Positions 7,915-16,400 of a stretch of DNA of 64,000 nt are shown one piece after another. The notes beneath the pieces are model-generated. The model was not told the origin of the DNA. It ran no database searches and saw nothing but the letters and a program-made list of their open reading frames with translations. A program made the translations under genes and the position numbers. The stretch comes from Bradyrhizobium guangxiense (GTDB lineage: Bacteria; Pseudomonadota; Alphaproteobacteria; Rhizobiales; Xanthobacteraceae). Location: assembly GCF_004114915.1 (NCBI RefSeq), contig NZ_CP022219.1:4680501-4744500 (forward strand). Direction: 5' to 3'. How positions within the stretch are numbered: position 1 is the first letter of the stretch; each line of letters opens with the position of its first letter.

Positions 7915-8235
7915 ATGCGACGTCTCACTCTACTTGCAACGACCCTTTTGCTGCTCGGAGCGGTGCCCGCAAGCGCGCAGTCGCAGCCTGCGCAAAGCGG
8001 GCCGGGCAACAACGCCGTCAACAGCTCGGATCAGAACAACTCGAACAAGCCGGTCGAGGGCCGCAACAGCTTCACCGAGGGACAGGCGAAGTCGCGGATC
8101 GAGGGCGCCGGATATTCCAACGTCTCCGGCCTGCACAAGGACGACCAGGGCGTGTGGCGCGGCAAGGCCGACAAGGCCGGCACCAAGACCGACGTCAGCC
8201 TGGACTTCCAGGGCAACGTCAATCCCGCGAAGTAA
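7915..8235 (+). CDS. Secreted PepSY-like protein, 106 residues
   Basis: A signal peptide (MRRLTLLATTLLLLGAVPAS, cleavage near ASAQ) is followed by an Asn/Ser-rich linker and a compact domain: FTEGQAKSRIEGAGYSNVSG then LHKDDQGVWRGKADKAG and VSLDFQGNV. The pattern helix, GYxxV, DxxGxWxGxA and a final strand resembles PepSY-like periplasmic domains. GGAGAA lies 8 nt before the ATG. It precedes the stress-type gene at 8284 on the same strand. Likely periplasmic; function unknown. Confidence 0.75.
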   Translation: MRRLTLLATTLLLLGAVPASAQSQPAQSGPGNNAVNSSDQNNSNKPVEGRNSFTEGQAKSRIEGAGYSNVSGLHKDDQGVWRGKADKAGTKTDVSLDFQGNVNPAK

Positions 8236-8283
8236 CGCGCAAGCGACGAGCAAGATAACGCGCCAAGCAATCAGGAGAGAATA

Positions 8284-8910
8284 ATGACAATCACCATCTC
8301 ACGCCTCTACGACAATTACGCCGATGCCGAGCGGGCCGTCACCCGGCTCGAAAGCGCCGGCGTGCCGCACTCCGACATCAGCATCGTCGCCAACAATTCG
8401 GACAATTGGTACGGCTCGTCGCGCGGCAAGGTCGACCGTGACCGCGACGGCGTCGACGATCGCGCCGAAGGCGCCGGCACCGGTGCCGGCATCGGCGCCG
8501 GTGTCGGCGGCGCGGCCGGTCTGCTCGCCGGTCTCGGCCTGCTCGCGATCCCCGGCCTTGGGCCCGTCGTTGCGGCAGGCTGGCTGGCCTCGACCGCCGT
8601 CGGCGCAGCCGCCGGCGCGGCCACGGGCGGAATCGTCGGCGCCCTGACGGAGGCCGGCGTCTCCAAGGAAGATGCCTCGCGCTATGCCGAGGGCGTTCGC
8701 CGCGGCGGCACGCTGGTGTCCGCGCGCGTGCCCGACCAGGACCGCGCGCGCCTCGATGCGCTGCTCCACGAGAAGTCCGTGAACCTGCAGGACCGCAGCG
8801 CGGCCTGGCAGAAGACCGGCTGGACCGATTTCGATGCGGCGAGCCCGCCTTTGTCTCCGGAGGATATCGGCCGGGAGCGCGAGCTCTACGGCGTCGGCGG
8901 GCGGCGATAG
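8284..8910 (+). CDS. YflT/general stress protein 17M-like membrane-active protein
   Basis: A 208-residue protein. Residues 1-40 (TISRLYDNYADAERAVTRLE, then GVPHSDISIVAN) match the start of the general stress protein 17M/YflT-like domain. The middle is a long Gly/Ala-rich hydrophobic region (about 62-125) with glycine-zipper character. The C-terminal part (SKEDASRYAEGVRRGGTLVS) repeats the pattern seen in these proteins. Related proteins are stress-induced in other bacteria; the role here is inferred. An excellent terminator follows at 8926, so this gene ends its transcript. Confidence 0.75.
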   Translation: MTITISRLYDNYADAERAVTRLESAGVPHSDISIVANNSDNWYGSSRGKVDRDRDGVDDRAEGAGTGAGIGAGVGGAAGLLAGLGLLAIPGLGPVVAAGWLASTAVGAAAGAATGGIVGALTEAGVSKEDASRYAEGVRRGGTLVSARVPDQDRARLDALLHEKSVNLQDRSAAWQKTGWTDFDAASPPLSPEDIGRERELYGVGGRR

Positions 8911-8925
8911 GCGCTCTGACACGAC

Positions 8926-8955
8926 AAAGGCCCCGCGCATGCGGGGCCTTTTTTA
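8926..8955 (+). terminator. Rho-independent terminator
   Basis: Perfect 10-bp stem AAGGCCCCGC / GCGGGGCCTT with a GCAT tetraloop and a T6 run, 16 bp after the stop of the YflT-like gene. The strongest terminator in the window. Confidence 0.95.
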
Positions 8956-9007
8956 TCGTCGCGGCCAGCTACCATCACAATGCGGCAGCTCGCCCATCGT
9001 GATATCT

Positions 9008-9034
9008 TGCCGGTGTTTTGCCCGACAGGTCAAA
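9008..9034 (+). repeat. Core of the dispersed repeat, third copy
   Basis: TGCCGGTGTTTTGCCCGACA and following bases match the right-hand core of the 77-bp repeat at 25 of 27 positions. The left half of the long repeat is not recognisable here, so this is the short form. Confidence 0.7.
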
Positions 9035-9147
9035 CTTTATCTTAAATGCAGCAAAGCGGATTTGGCGAAACGAAATCTCTTCGCGCCATCCTGGGACATG
9101 GCCCGCTTGCGCGGAAGCAAGCGTGAAAGCTTGGGAGAGAGACCGTC

Positions 9148-9333
9148 ATGTACTACGTCGCCGCTGCATTGCTGGTGCTGTCGGGACTGTTCTACTCCGC
9201 GAGTCATCACGAGATCGGCTCGCTCGGCGTCACCATGTGCACCTATGGGGGCGCATTCTGCGACAATCCGCTGATCGTCTTTTCCGGCGCGGCGCTGGCT
9301 GCCGCCTGGGGCACATTCGTCAGCGTCAAGTAG
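9148..9333 (+). CDS. Small membrane protein, 61 residues
   Basis: Starts MYYVAAALLVLSGLFYSASH after a GGGAGAGA ribosome site. Two hydrophobic segments (about 3-19 and 43-59) flank a short region with two Cys (MCTYGGAFCDN), giving a hairpin topology. No known domain. It stands alone between two copies of the dispersed repeat core. Confidence 0.65.
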   Translation: MYYVAAALLVLSGLFYSASHHEIGSLGVTMCTYGGAFCDNPLIVFSGAALAAAWGTFVSVK

Positions 9334-9440
9334 CAACGCGCCGCAAGCCTTCATCCCTGGCGAGCAAGATTCCCCGACCGGACCGGACAAACGCCGGGCC
9401 GCCGTTCGGTGATCGAGTTGTTGCGATGATGGCAATCTAC

Positions 9441-9463
9441 ACCTGTTTTGCCCGGCGGTCAAG
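9441..9463 (+). repeat. Degenerate copy of the dispersed repeat core
   Basis: ACCTGTTTTGCCCGGCGGTC keeps the central TGTTTTGCCCG of the repeat but differs on both sides. It lies about 105 bp upstream of the Nramp-like gene. Confidence 0.4.
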
Positions 9464-9570
9464 TTGAATTAGCCTTTTCAGAAATCGCAAGACTTCGCTG
9501 CGGCAGGGAACTTACGTTCCCGCTCTAGCATTTGCTATGACCACACCGTCTGCGACCGAGGCCTCCTTCC

Positions 9571-10857
9571 ATGAGCGACAGCGCCCTCACCCCGACGAAA
9601 TCCACGCCGACGCTGCTGCAACGGCTGGGGCCAGGGCTGATCACGGGTGCTGCCGACGACGATCCGTCGGGCATTGCCACCTACTCGCAGGCCGGCGCGC
9701 AATTCGGCTACGGGCTGCTGTGGACGGTGTTTCTGACCACGCCCTTCATGATCGCCATCCAGCTCGTCAGCGCGCAGATCGGCCGCGTCACCGGCAAGGG
9801 GCTCGCCGCCAATGTCATGAAGGTCGCACCGCGCTGGGCGGTGCTGGGCCTCGTCGCCATGCTGGTCGCCGCGAACACGTTCAACATCGCCGCCGACATC
9901 GCCGCGATGGCCGAGGCGCTCTCGCTCGTCATCGGCGGGGTCAACCACGAGCACGCGCTGATCTTCGCGGCGGGCTCGACCCTGCTCCAGGTCTTCCTGC
10001 CCTATCGCCGCTATTCGCCGGTACTGAAATTCCTCACCCTGGCGCTGTTCGCCTACGTCGCGACCGCCTTCACCGTCAAGATCCCATGGAGCACGGCGCT
10101 GCTCGCCGCGGTGTGGCCCGAGGCCAATGTCAGCGCCGACTATCTTATGATGGTCGTTGCCGTGCTCGGCACCACCATCAGCCCGTATCTGTTCTTCTGG
10201 CAGGCCTCGCAGGAGGTCGAGGAGATGAACCAGGGCACGCGCGACAAGCCGCTTCGCGAGCTCAAGCGCGGCGGCACGCACGAGATCGACCGCATCAAGA
10301 CCGACACCATCTCGGGCATGCTGCTGTCCAACGGCATCGCCTTCTTCATCATCCTGACCACGGCGTCCGTGCTGCACGCCAACGGCGTCACCAAGATCAA
10401 TTCGGCGACCGAGGCGGCCGAAGCGCTGCGACCGCTTGCAGGGGACTTCACCTTCGCATTGTTCGCGACCGGCATCATCGGCACGGGACTGCTCGCCATC
10501 CCCGTGCTGGCGGGTTCGGCCGCTTATGGCGTCGCCGAGATTTTCGGCTGGCGCGCGACGCTGGAGGCCAAGCCCGACGAGGCGGTCGGCTTCTACACCA
10601 TCATTGCCGCGGCAACCATCATCGGCTTCGGCCTCGGCTTCACGGGAATAGATTCCATCCACATGCTGGTGTGGAGCGCGGTGCTCAACGGCATCGTCGC
10701 CGTGCCGATCATGGCGATGATGATGTTGATCGTCTCGAGCCGCGCGATCATGGGCCGCTTCAGGGCGCGGTCATGGCTGATCGCGCTGGGCTGGCTCGGC
10801 ACCGCGTTGATGGCGCTGGCCGTCCTCGCCTTGCTCGGCTCGTCCGTGATCGGCTGA
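9571..10857 (+). CDS. Nramp-related divalent metal transporter with altered metal site
   Basis: A 428-residue inner-membrane protein with about 11 transmembrane helices and the general Nramp layout. The first-helix motif, DPGN in canonical Nramp/MntH proteins, reads DPSG here (31-34). The sixth-helix MPH motif is replaced by ISPY (203-206), so the metal-coordinating Asn and Met are both absent. This clade is usually annotated as Nramp family divalent metal transporter. Loss of the Met has been linked, in Nramp-related Mg transporters, to altered selectivity. Substrate here could be Mn, Fe or Mg; it cannot be decided from sequence. The start follows the repeat-core copy at 9441. Confidence 0.85.
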   Translation: MSDSALTPTKSTPTLLQRLGPGLITGAADDDPSGIATYSQAGAQFGYGLLWTVFLTTPFMIAIQLVSAQIGRVTGKGLAANVMKVAPRWAVLGLVAMLVAANTFNIAADIAAMAEALSLVIGGVNHEHALIFAAGSTLLQVFLPYRRYSPVLKFLTLALFAYVATAFTVKIPWSTALLAAVWPEANVSADYLMMVVAVLGTTISPYLFFWQASQEVEEMNQGTRDKPLRELKRGGTHEIDRIKTDTISGMLLSNGIAFFIILTTASVLHANGVTKINSATEAAEALRPLAGDFTFALFATGIIGTGLLAIPVLAGSAAYGVAEIFGWRATLEAKPDEAVGFYTIIAAATIIGFGLGFTGIDSIHMLVWSAVLNGIVAVPIMAMMMLIVSSRAIMGRFRARSWLIALGWLGTALMALAVLALLGSSVIG

Positions 10858-11001
10858 CGAGCCCACGCGAAACATCATCGGAGTGCTCCCGGCCCGCGTC
10901 GCCGCGCCCTTCACGCCGGCCTTCGGTTGCCCTAACAATGCGGCCAGGCCCGGCTTCAGATCGGTCCGCCAAAGAGGCCCGACCGGGCGACGGGGAGCGA
11001 C

Positions 11002-12216
11002 ATGGTTCAATCATCAAAAGCAACAAACCTCGAAATCCTCGCCTGCGATGCTGGCTGGAGAAACTACCATTTCGTCAAGCTGACGACCGAGGACGGCATC
11101 GTCGGCTGGAGCGAGTTCGACGAGGGCTTTGGCTCGCCCGGCGTCGGAGCTGCAATCCAGCGCCTCTCGGCCCGCGTGATCGGGCAGAACGTCTTCCAAC
11201 ACGAGCGCATCTATTCCGAACTGTTCGCCGCGACACGTCCCGCTGCCGGCGGCGTGGTGGCGCAGGCGTTAGGGGCGATCGAGAATGCACTGCTCGATGC
11301 CAAGGGGAAGTGTCTTGGCGTGCCTTGCTACGAGCTACTCGGCGGCAAGATCCGCGACCGCATCAGGGTCTACTGGTCGCATTGCGCCACATGGCGGATC
11401 AATCATCCGTCCTGGTACAAGCCGCCGATCGAAAGCCTCGATGGGGTCAAGGCGATGGGACGCGAGGTGCGCGAGAAGAAGTTCACCGCGCTCAAGACCA
11501 ACATCTTTTCCTATGACGACGGCAAGCCGACCGGCTGGCGCCCCGGCTTCGGCTCCCCCTTCGTCCCCGAGATCAACGTCGACCGCAAGATCCTGCGCGA
11601 CCTGCACATGCATCTGGAGGCGATCCGTGACGGTGCGGGCCCCGACGTCGACATCCTCCTGGACTGCAACTTCAACGCCAAGACCGAAGGCTATCTGAAG
11701 ATCCTGCGCACCATAGCCGACATCGACATGTTCTGGGTCGAGATCGACAGCTTTAGTCCGGAAGCGCTCGGCTACATCCGCAGGCAAAGTCCGCATCCGA
11801 TCTCCTCCTGCGAGACGCTGCTCTCCTTGCGCGAATTCCTGCCCTATTTTCATGCGCAGGCCACGGACGTCGCGATCATCGACACACCCTGGAACGGCGT
11901 CTGGCAATCGATGAAGATCGCAGCCGCCGCGGAAGCCTTCGAGGTCAACGTCGCTCCGCACAATTTCTATGGTCATCTCTGCTCGATGACCAACGCGCAT
12001 TTCTGCGCCGCCGTTCCGAACCTGCGCATCATGGAAATCGACATCGATCGTCTCGCCTGGGATCGCGAGCTCTTCACCCATGAGCCGGAGATCGAGAACG
12101 GTCATCTGGTGGTGCCGGACCGCCCTGGCTGGGGCACCGAACCGAACGAGGAAGCCCTGCGCGCCCATCCGCCGAAGACCAGCGGCGGGCTTTTGAACTA
12201 CGGTCGCAAGAGCTGA
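11002..12216 (+). CDS. Mandelate racemase/muconate lactonizing enzyme family protein
   Basis: A 404-residue enolase-superfamily enzyme. The N-terminal capping domain (VKLTTEDGIVGWSEFDEGFG) is followed by a barrel with the expected catalytic positions: Lys in ALKTNIF, metal ligands in ILLDCNFNAK, FWVEID and SSCETLLSL, and a late His in APHNFYGH. These enzymes abstract the alpha-proton of a carboxylate acid (often a sugar acid) with Mg2+. The substrate is not predictable from sequence alone; no sugar-acid genes adjoin it. GGGGAG precedes the ATG. It appears to be a single-gene transcript after the Nramp-like gene. Confidence 0.88.
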   Translation: MVQSSKATNLEILACDAGWRNYHFVKLTTEDGIVGWSEFDEGFGSPGVGAAIQRLSARVIGQNVFQHERIYSELFAATRPAAGGVVAQALGAIENALLDAKGKCLGVPCYELLGGKIRDRIRVYWSHCATWRINHPSWYKPPIESLDGVKAMGREVREKKFTALKTNIFSYDDGKPTGWRPGFGSPFVPEINVDRKILRDLHMHLEAIRDGAGPDVDILLDCNFNAKTEGYLKILRTIADIDMFWVEIDSFSPEALGYIRRQSPHPISSCETLLSLREFLPYFHAQATDVAIIDTPWNGVWQSMKIAAAAEAFEVNVAPHNFYGHLCSMTNAHFCAAVPNLRIMEIDIDRLAWDRELFTHEPEIENGHLVVPDRPGWGTEPNEEALRAHPPKTSGGLLNYGRKS

Positions 12217-12233
12217 CGGGACGAGTCGAGCGG

Positions 12234-12515
12234 CTACGGCGTCACGGGATTCACGGTCGGGGACGTCTTGGGCCCCGCCCGTGTCGGCTCGATCGGCGAT
12301 TTCGGAGCGGTCGGTAGCACCTTGGCGCCGGCGGCCCGCGCCGCTTCGCCCGTGGTCGCATACATCGCAACATGCGCCGGCTGGGTCTTGGCGCGGCTCC
12401 ACGGCCCGTGATCGACGATCAGCATGGCTGCGATCGTCACGGCCGCCACGATCAGGGCGATCACGCCGGGATGCCGCAGGGCGGTCGTCAAAGATCTCGC
12501 GAAAGGACCACTCAT
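12234..12515 (-). CDS. Small single-pass membrane protein, 93 residues
   Basis: One clear transmembrane helix (about 17-36, HPGVIALIVAAVTIAAMLIV) is followed by a Pro/Thr-rich tail (VLPTAPKSPIEPTRAGPKTS). The N-terminus is short and basic. No domain recognised. It converges on the enolase-superfamily gene with 17 bp between stops. Confidence 0.6.
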   Translation of the reverse strand: MSGPFARSLTTALRHPGVIALIVAAVTIAAMLIVDHGPWSRAKTQPAHVAMYATTGEAARAAGAKVLPTAPKSPIEPTRAGPKTSPTVNPVTP

Positions 12516-12642
12516 CTCGGGAGCCGCCGTTTTTCCTATCGCAGGTTAACTCGAAGGCGCCCCTCCCGGTTCCGGCTTTTGCCAAGCAGGTTCCAACATG
12601 GGACCCGGGCAGACTCCTCCACACTCGATGAGGATGGACGAT

Positions 12643-15600
12643 TCAGATCTGCCAATCATGGGGAGCAGGCCCGTGATGCGGATCCTGATGGCTTTGCTCC
12701 ACCACATGTTCGTTCGCGGCAACGAAGACGCCTTCGACAATCATCTGGAGGCGCGTGCTCTGGCTCATTGGTGCGTGCGGTTCGCCAGGATCGTTGGGCT
12801 CGATCGTGGCGAGCGGGGAAGGAATGACCTCGCCACCGAAGCGGAACACCGCTTCGTGGTCTGCACCACTCGCAGATGCAACCTCAGCCGGCTTGGCAGT
12901 CTGTGATCCAGCCGCACCGGAATGCGCTGCCTGCTGCGCATGTCCGTCTGCGGGTTGACCCAAATTGCCGTTTTCGCCGCCGCCTTTTTCTACCGCTCGC
13001 GCGCTGTCCGGATCGCCCGACGCCGGCGAATGCTGATCGCCGACGCCGTTGCCTGGATCGGGCGAATGACCATGCTGTCCGCCGTCCGCGGTGACGACGT
13101 TCTGGTCTGTTTCCTGCGCGTTTGCAGAACTCGCATGTGCCGAGTTGCCGTGATCACCGCCGGCCTCTACTTCCGCTTTCGCGTCCGCCGAATCAATCGA
13201 AGCCGGGGGCTCAGGGTCAGTGTCATTGCCGATGCCGGTGGGCGCTGTGGCCCCCGTCTCGGCCATTTCGCTGGCCGCCGCCTTCGACGCCCCTTGCTCA
13301 GACGCATGTTGCGTGTGGCTGCCGCCGGCCACAATGACGTCGGCTGCTTGTGCATTGGCAGGGGCGGCGTGCTCGCCCTGTCCCGAGATGCCATGCTCCA
13401 CCGGCGGTGATGGTTTTTCGACCGCCGACTCTGCCGTCTCCTTCGAGGCCGAAGCCTCCTGCTCGGCGCCCTTGCCGCCGCCGTTGCCGGGTTCATTCGA
13501 TTGTGGAGCAGGCTCTTGCGCTCCTGGCTCCGAAGCGTGCAAGGAGTTCCCACCGCCGGTATCCACGGCAGACGCGAGACCAGGGTGGACCCACTCGTTC
13601 TGCGGTGTCGAAGGAGCGCCGTTGCCCGCATTGATCGGCTCGCTCTTCGCGCTGAGCTTTTCAACGACTGGAACGGATGCGCCCTGACCGGGCGCAGTTG
13701 ATGGCCCCTGAACCGATCCATTCGACGCACCGGTGCTAACGTCCGTCGTATCCGGCGCCTCGCTCGTGAAAGCGCTGGCCTTTCCCGACGTCTCGAAGCC
13801 CGTCCGAACTTGTGCGAATTGGAAGCCCATCCCGCCGTCGGCAAAAGCGCTCCAAACTCCAGCCGACCCGGTCGAACCCTGATCCACATGAGGACTGCCC
13901 GTCATCAGCCCCGCCTCATCGGTTGCGACCGCCGACGCCAGCGCTTGTTCAAATTGCTCCAGCGTGACCGCGACAGCGGCACCTTCCGGCTGAACGACGT
14001 CCGCCTCCGCAATGGAAACGATCCCCTGCAGATGAACTTCCATCAGGGCTCGATCTCCGACATCAAGGACGCGATCGGTGGTGTTCACATACACGATCGT
14101 CTCATTGGTCGCGGCATCGTAGACCCATGCGAGGGTATGCGGCGGAATGGATTTGGCGGCTGCCGTCAGATGCAGCCAGGCCAGCGCTCCGAAGGCCGCA
14201 AGATTGAGCCGGCCTGGCCCGGATGCGACATCCACGACAGAGTCGGACGGGCCGGACCTGGAATCGATCGGAGTGCGAAAAACCAAGTCCTCGACGTTGC
14301 CACCGATCAGCTGATCGCGGCTGAATCCGGCCGGACTGGGATCGGGACCTGAGACCAACACGCCGGCGGATCTCTGAAGATTGAGGCCCGCGGCGTCCGG
14401 ACCGGCGTGGCCCTGAACGCCTTCTTGCGCGATATCGCTGGCATTGGTCACAGAGACGGAATGCAATCCAAAATCGTGGGAGAGAGAATCCGGGGCTGAT
14501 TTGTCTGCCTGATTGACGGCGGCCAGTTTTGTCGTCGCCGTTTCTCCGAGGCTTGCCCAGATGCTATCGATTGATGCGTGCGCCGGATCGAGCGACTTCG
14601 CTACGGCATCAGACTCGCTCAGTGCGTAGATCAAGGCCGCGGCGAGAGCTGCGAAAGTGCCGTAACCATCATGAATGGTCGGATTGGCTGCAAACCGCGG
14701 GAATTGGTGTTGCGGGAACGACTCGCTTTCAATTCGCGCGTCGCTCATTTGCTGCGGCAGGAGCGCTGCAAAATTCGGCGTGATCGACCCGACAGGAGCG
14801 TAGTCTTTCCAAGGCTTGGCGCCCATGAACTGCTCGGCCGCGCGCAGGGCTTCGATTGCCGCCGCCGGGTTCGTACGCTCGCTCGCCTTGGCAACAAAGT
14901 GCCTCTCTGCGAACTGCGGCGCCTCATGGGAGTCCGTGACAACGAGGCGCTGGAGAATGGCCTTTTTCCAGACCTCATAGCCGGGGTGCTCGCCGGCGTG
15001 ACCGGCGCCTTCGGCGTTCGGAAACATGTCGCTCGCTTCAGAAGCCTTGAGCTCATCCGCAACAGCGAACGCCAGGAAGGCCAGCGCGAGTGCGCCGAAG
15101 GCCGAGGTGCGTTGCAACAACGCGATGGTCGCCAGCACCGTGCGGTTGGTGATCTCAAGCTTCTGAAAGATGTTGTAGAGGTGGACTTTCACAGTCCCCT
15201 GCGACACGTTCAGCTTGCGGGCAATCTCCTTGTTCGACAGTCCCTCGGACACCAGCCGGGCAATCTGACGTTCCCGATCCGTCAACAGCTCGAGCAGCTT
15301 TTCGATCTTGCCGCCGTCGGCGTCATCGGGCTTTGGCGAGAGATCACTTGGCTCCAGCGAGACACCGCTCTTCGTCATCAACCGCAGCGCGTGCAGCATG
15401 TTGGCGGGCGCGACATATTTCGAGATCGCACTGCAGGCGCCGGCCGCGATCGCCGCGGTCAGATCGGAGGCGCCTTCGGTCTCGGTGAAGAACACCAGAC
15501 GCGTGGAAAGCTTCTCAGCCTTTGCGATCGCGAGGATTTCGGCAGCCGTCAGATCCGGCAGGGTATCGGCAATCAGCGCGATGTCGGGTGTCAAACGCCT

Positions 15601-15804
15601 GATGGCTTCCAGGCAGCTTACCCCGTCGCTGGACGCTGCGACGACGTCGAAATCCTGTTGGGTCCCAAGGACTGACTTCAGTCCCTGCAGAACGATCGGC
15701 TGCCGATCGACGATTACTAGCCGGATAGGTTTGAGTATCCCTTCCCTGGCGGACGCGTCCAACATCGACTTTGCCTCGGCCCGGTCCTCTATGTCCTTCG
15801 GCAT
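12643..15804 (-). CDS. Giant LuxR-type regulator: degenerate receiver, HTH, membrane segment, low-complexity tail
   Basis: A 1053-residue protein. Residues about 27-140 form a CheY-like receiver, but the acidic pair is D33-R34 and the usual phospho-Asp position reads Ala79 with Asp shifted to 80; Lys129 and Thr107 remain. A LuxR/NarL helix-turn-helix follows (about 174-228, LTDRERQIARLVSEGLSNKE). Directly after it is a hydrophobic helix (234-252), then about 800 residues: a second hydrophobic patch (383-397), a beta-rich module (about 555-606, PHTLAWVYDAATNETIVYVN) and a Gly/Ala/His/Asp/Glu-rich tail. The frame is open to 15906, but the ATG at 15804 avoids overlap with the divergent gene; ATG 15765 has a better GAGG site. 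DNA binding is well supported; membrane anchoring and export of the tail are inferred. Confidence 0.75.
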   Translation of the reverse strand: MPKDIEDRAEAKSMLDASAREGILKPIRLVIVDRQPIVLQGLKSVLGTQQDFDVVAASSDGVSCLEAIRRLTPDIALIADTLPDLTAAEILAIAKAEKLSTRLVFFTETEGASDLTAAIAAGACSAISKYVAPANMLHALRLMTKSGVSLEPSDLSPKPDDADGGKIEKLLELLTDRERQIARLVSEGLSNKEIARKLNVSQGTVKVHLYNIFQKLEITNRTVLATIALLQRTSAFGALALAFLAFAVADELKASEASDMFPNAEGAGHAGEHPGYEVWKKAILQRLVVTDSHEAPQFAERHFVAKASERTNPAAAIEALRAAEQFMGAKPWKDYAPVGSITPNFAALLPQQMSDARIESESFPQHQFPRFAANPTIHDGYGTFAALAAALIYALSESDAVAKSLDPAHASIDSIWASLGETATTKLAAVNQADKSAPDSLSHDFGLHSVSVTNASDIAQEGVQGHAGPDAAGLNLQRSAGVLVSGPDPSPAGFSRDQLIGGNVEDLVFRTPIDSRSGPSDSVVDVASGPGRLNLAAFGALAWLHLTAAAKSIPPHTLAWVYDAATNETIVYVNTTDRVLDVGDRALMEVHLQGIVSIAEADVVQPEGAAVAVTLEQFEQALASAVATDEAGLMTGSPHVDQGSTGSAGVWSAFADGGMGFQFAQVRTGFETSGKASAFTSEAPDTTDVSTGASNGSVQGPSTAPGQGASVPVVEKLSAKSEPINAGNGAPSTPQNEWVHPGLASAVDTGGGNSLHASEPGAQEPAPQSNEPGNGGGKGAEQEASASKETAESAVEKPSPPVEHGISGQGEHAAPANAQAADVIVAGGSHTQHASEQGASKAAASEMAETGATAPTGIGNDTDPEPPASIDSADAKAEVEAGGDHGNSAHASSANAQETDQNVVTADGGQHGHSPDPGNGVGDQHSPASGDPDSARAVEKGGGENGNLGQPADGHAQQAAHSGAAGSQTAKPAEVASASGADHEAVFRFGGEVIPSPLATIEPNDPGEPHAPMSQSTRLQMIVEGVFVAANEHVVEQSHQDPHHGPAPHDWQI

Positions 15805-15905
15805 ATGGCCGTGGCCGGGTGGGATACTAAAATTAGATCCGTCGATTTGGTTCCTCGACCTAAATCGGATTGGACGCGGAAGTGACAAATATCTCGTTTG
15901 ACCCA

Positions 15906-16217
15906 ATGGCTGCGGCGGTCGACTGGCTCGATGCCTACCGCGCGGGTGATCTCGAAACGATCATGGCGCTACATGCCGAAGATGCGGTGGTGCACTGCGG
16001 CTGCGCCGGCGTCCAAACCATCACCGGCCGCGAGGCGCTTCGCGCCTATTGGATCGATCGCCTCAAAAAATACCCGGCGGGAATGTTGGACGACCTCAAT
16101 CCCTCGGACAGGGGAACAGTTATCTCTTACGTCACAAGCAATGGCATCATGAGTGCGCTTCTGGCGTTTGATGCCGCCGGCAGGATCAAGCTGGTGGATT
16201 GCAGCCCCTTACACTAG
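15906..16217 (+). CDS. NTF2-like (SnoaL-type) protein
   Basis: About 103 residues with the compact NTF2-like pattern: an N-terminal helix (AAAVDWLDAYRAGDLETIMA), LHAEDAVVHCGCAG, TGREALRAYW, and C-terminal strands ending RIKLVDCSPL. These small cone-shaped domains can be enzymes or ligand binders; no catalytic set is obvious. The frame is open up to a TTG at 15870 and a GTG at 15882, so the true start could be earlier. It is divergent from the giant regulator, whose start is about 100 bp away, making shared regulation possible. Confidence 0.7.
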   Translation: MAAAVDWLDAYRAGDLETIMALHAEDAVVHCGCAGVQTITGREALRAYWIDRLKKYPAGMLDDLNPSDRGTVISYVTSNGIMSALLAFDAAGRIKLVDCSPLH

Positions 16218-16344
16218 GCGGCGCTTACTGGGCCCGCAGAGGCGAAATTCCGCGACGCGCAAAAATTGGGGTGCACGTCTGTCTGATTTGATCTTGTCGA
16301 TGATGCGAGGCTCACGCAGCTCGACCGTCCTCACTGAGGCGTTC

Positions 16345-16377
16345 TGAAAGAAAGAGGGCCTCCAGATGGAGGCCCTC
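16345..16377 (-). terminator. Rho-independent terminator of the PRC-barrel gene
   Basis: Perfect 10-bp stem GAGGGCCTCC / GGAGGCCCTC with an AGAT loop, 24 bp past the PRC-barrel stop. On the minus strand it is followed by TTTCTTTC. Confidence 0.85.
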
Positions 16378-16400
16378 GATCTCGACAGCGTTCCGTCTTG

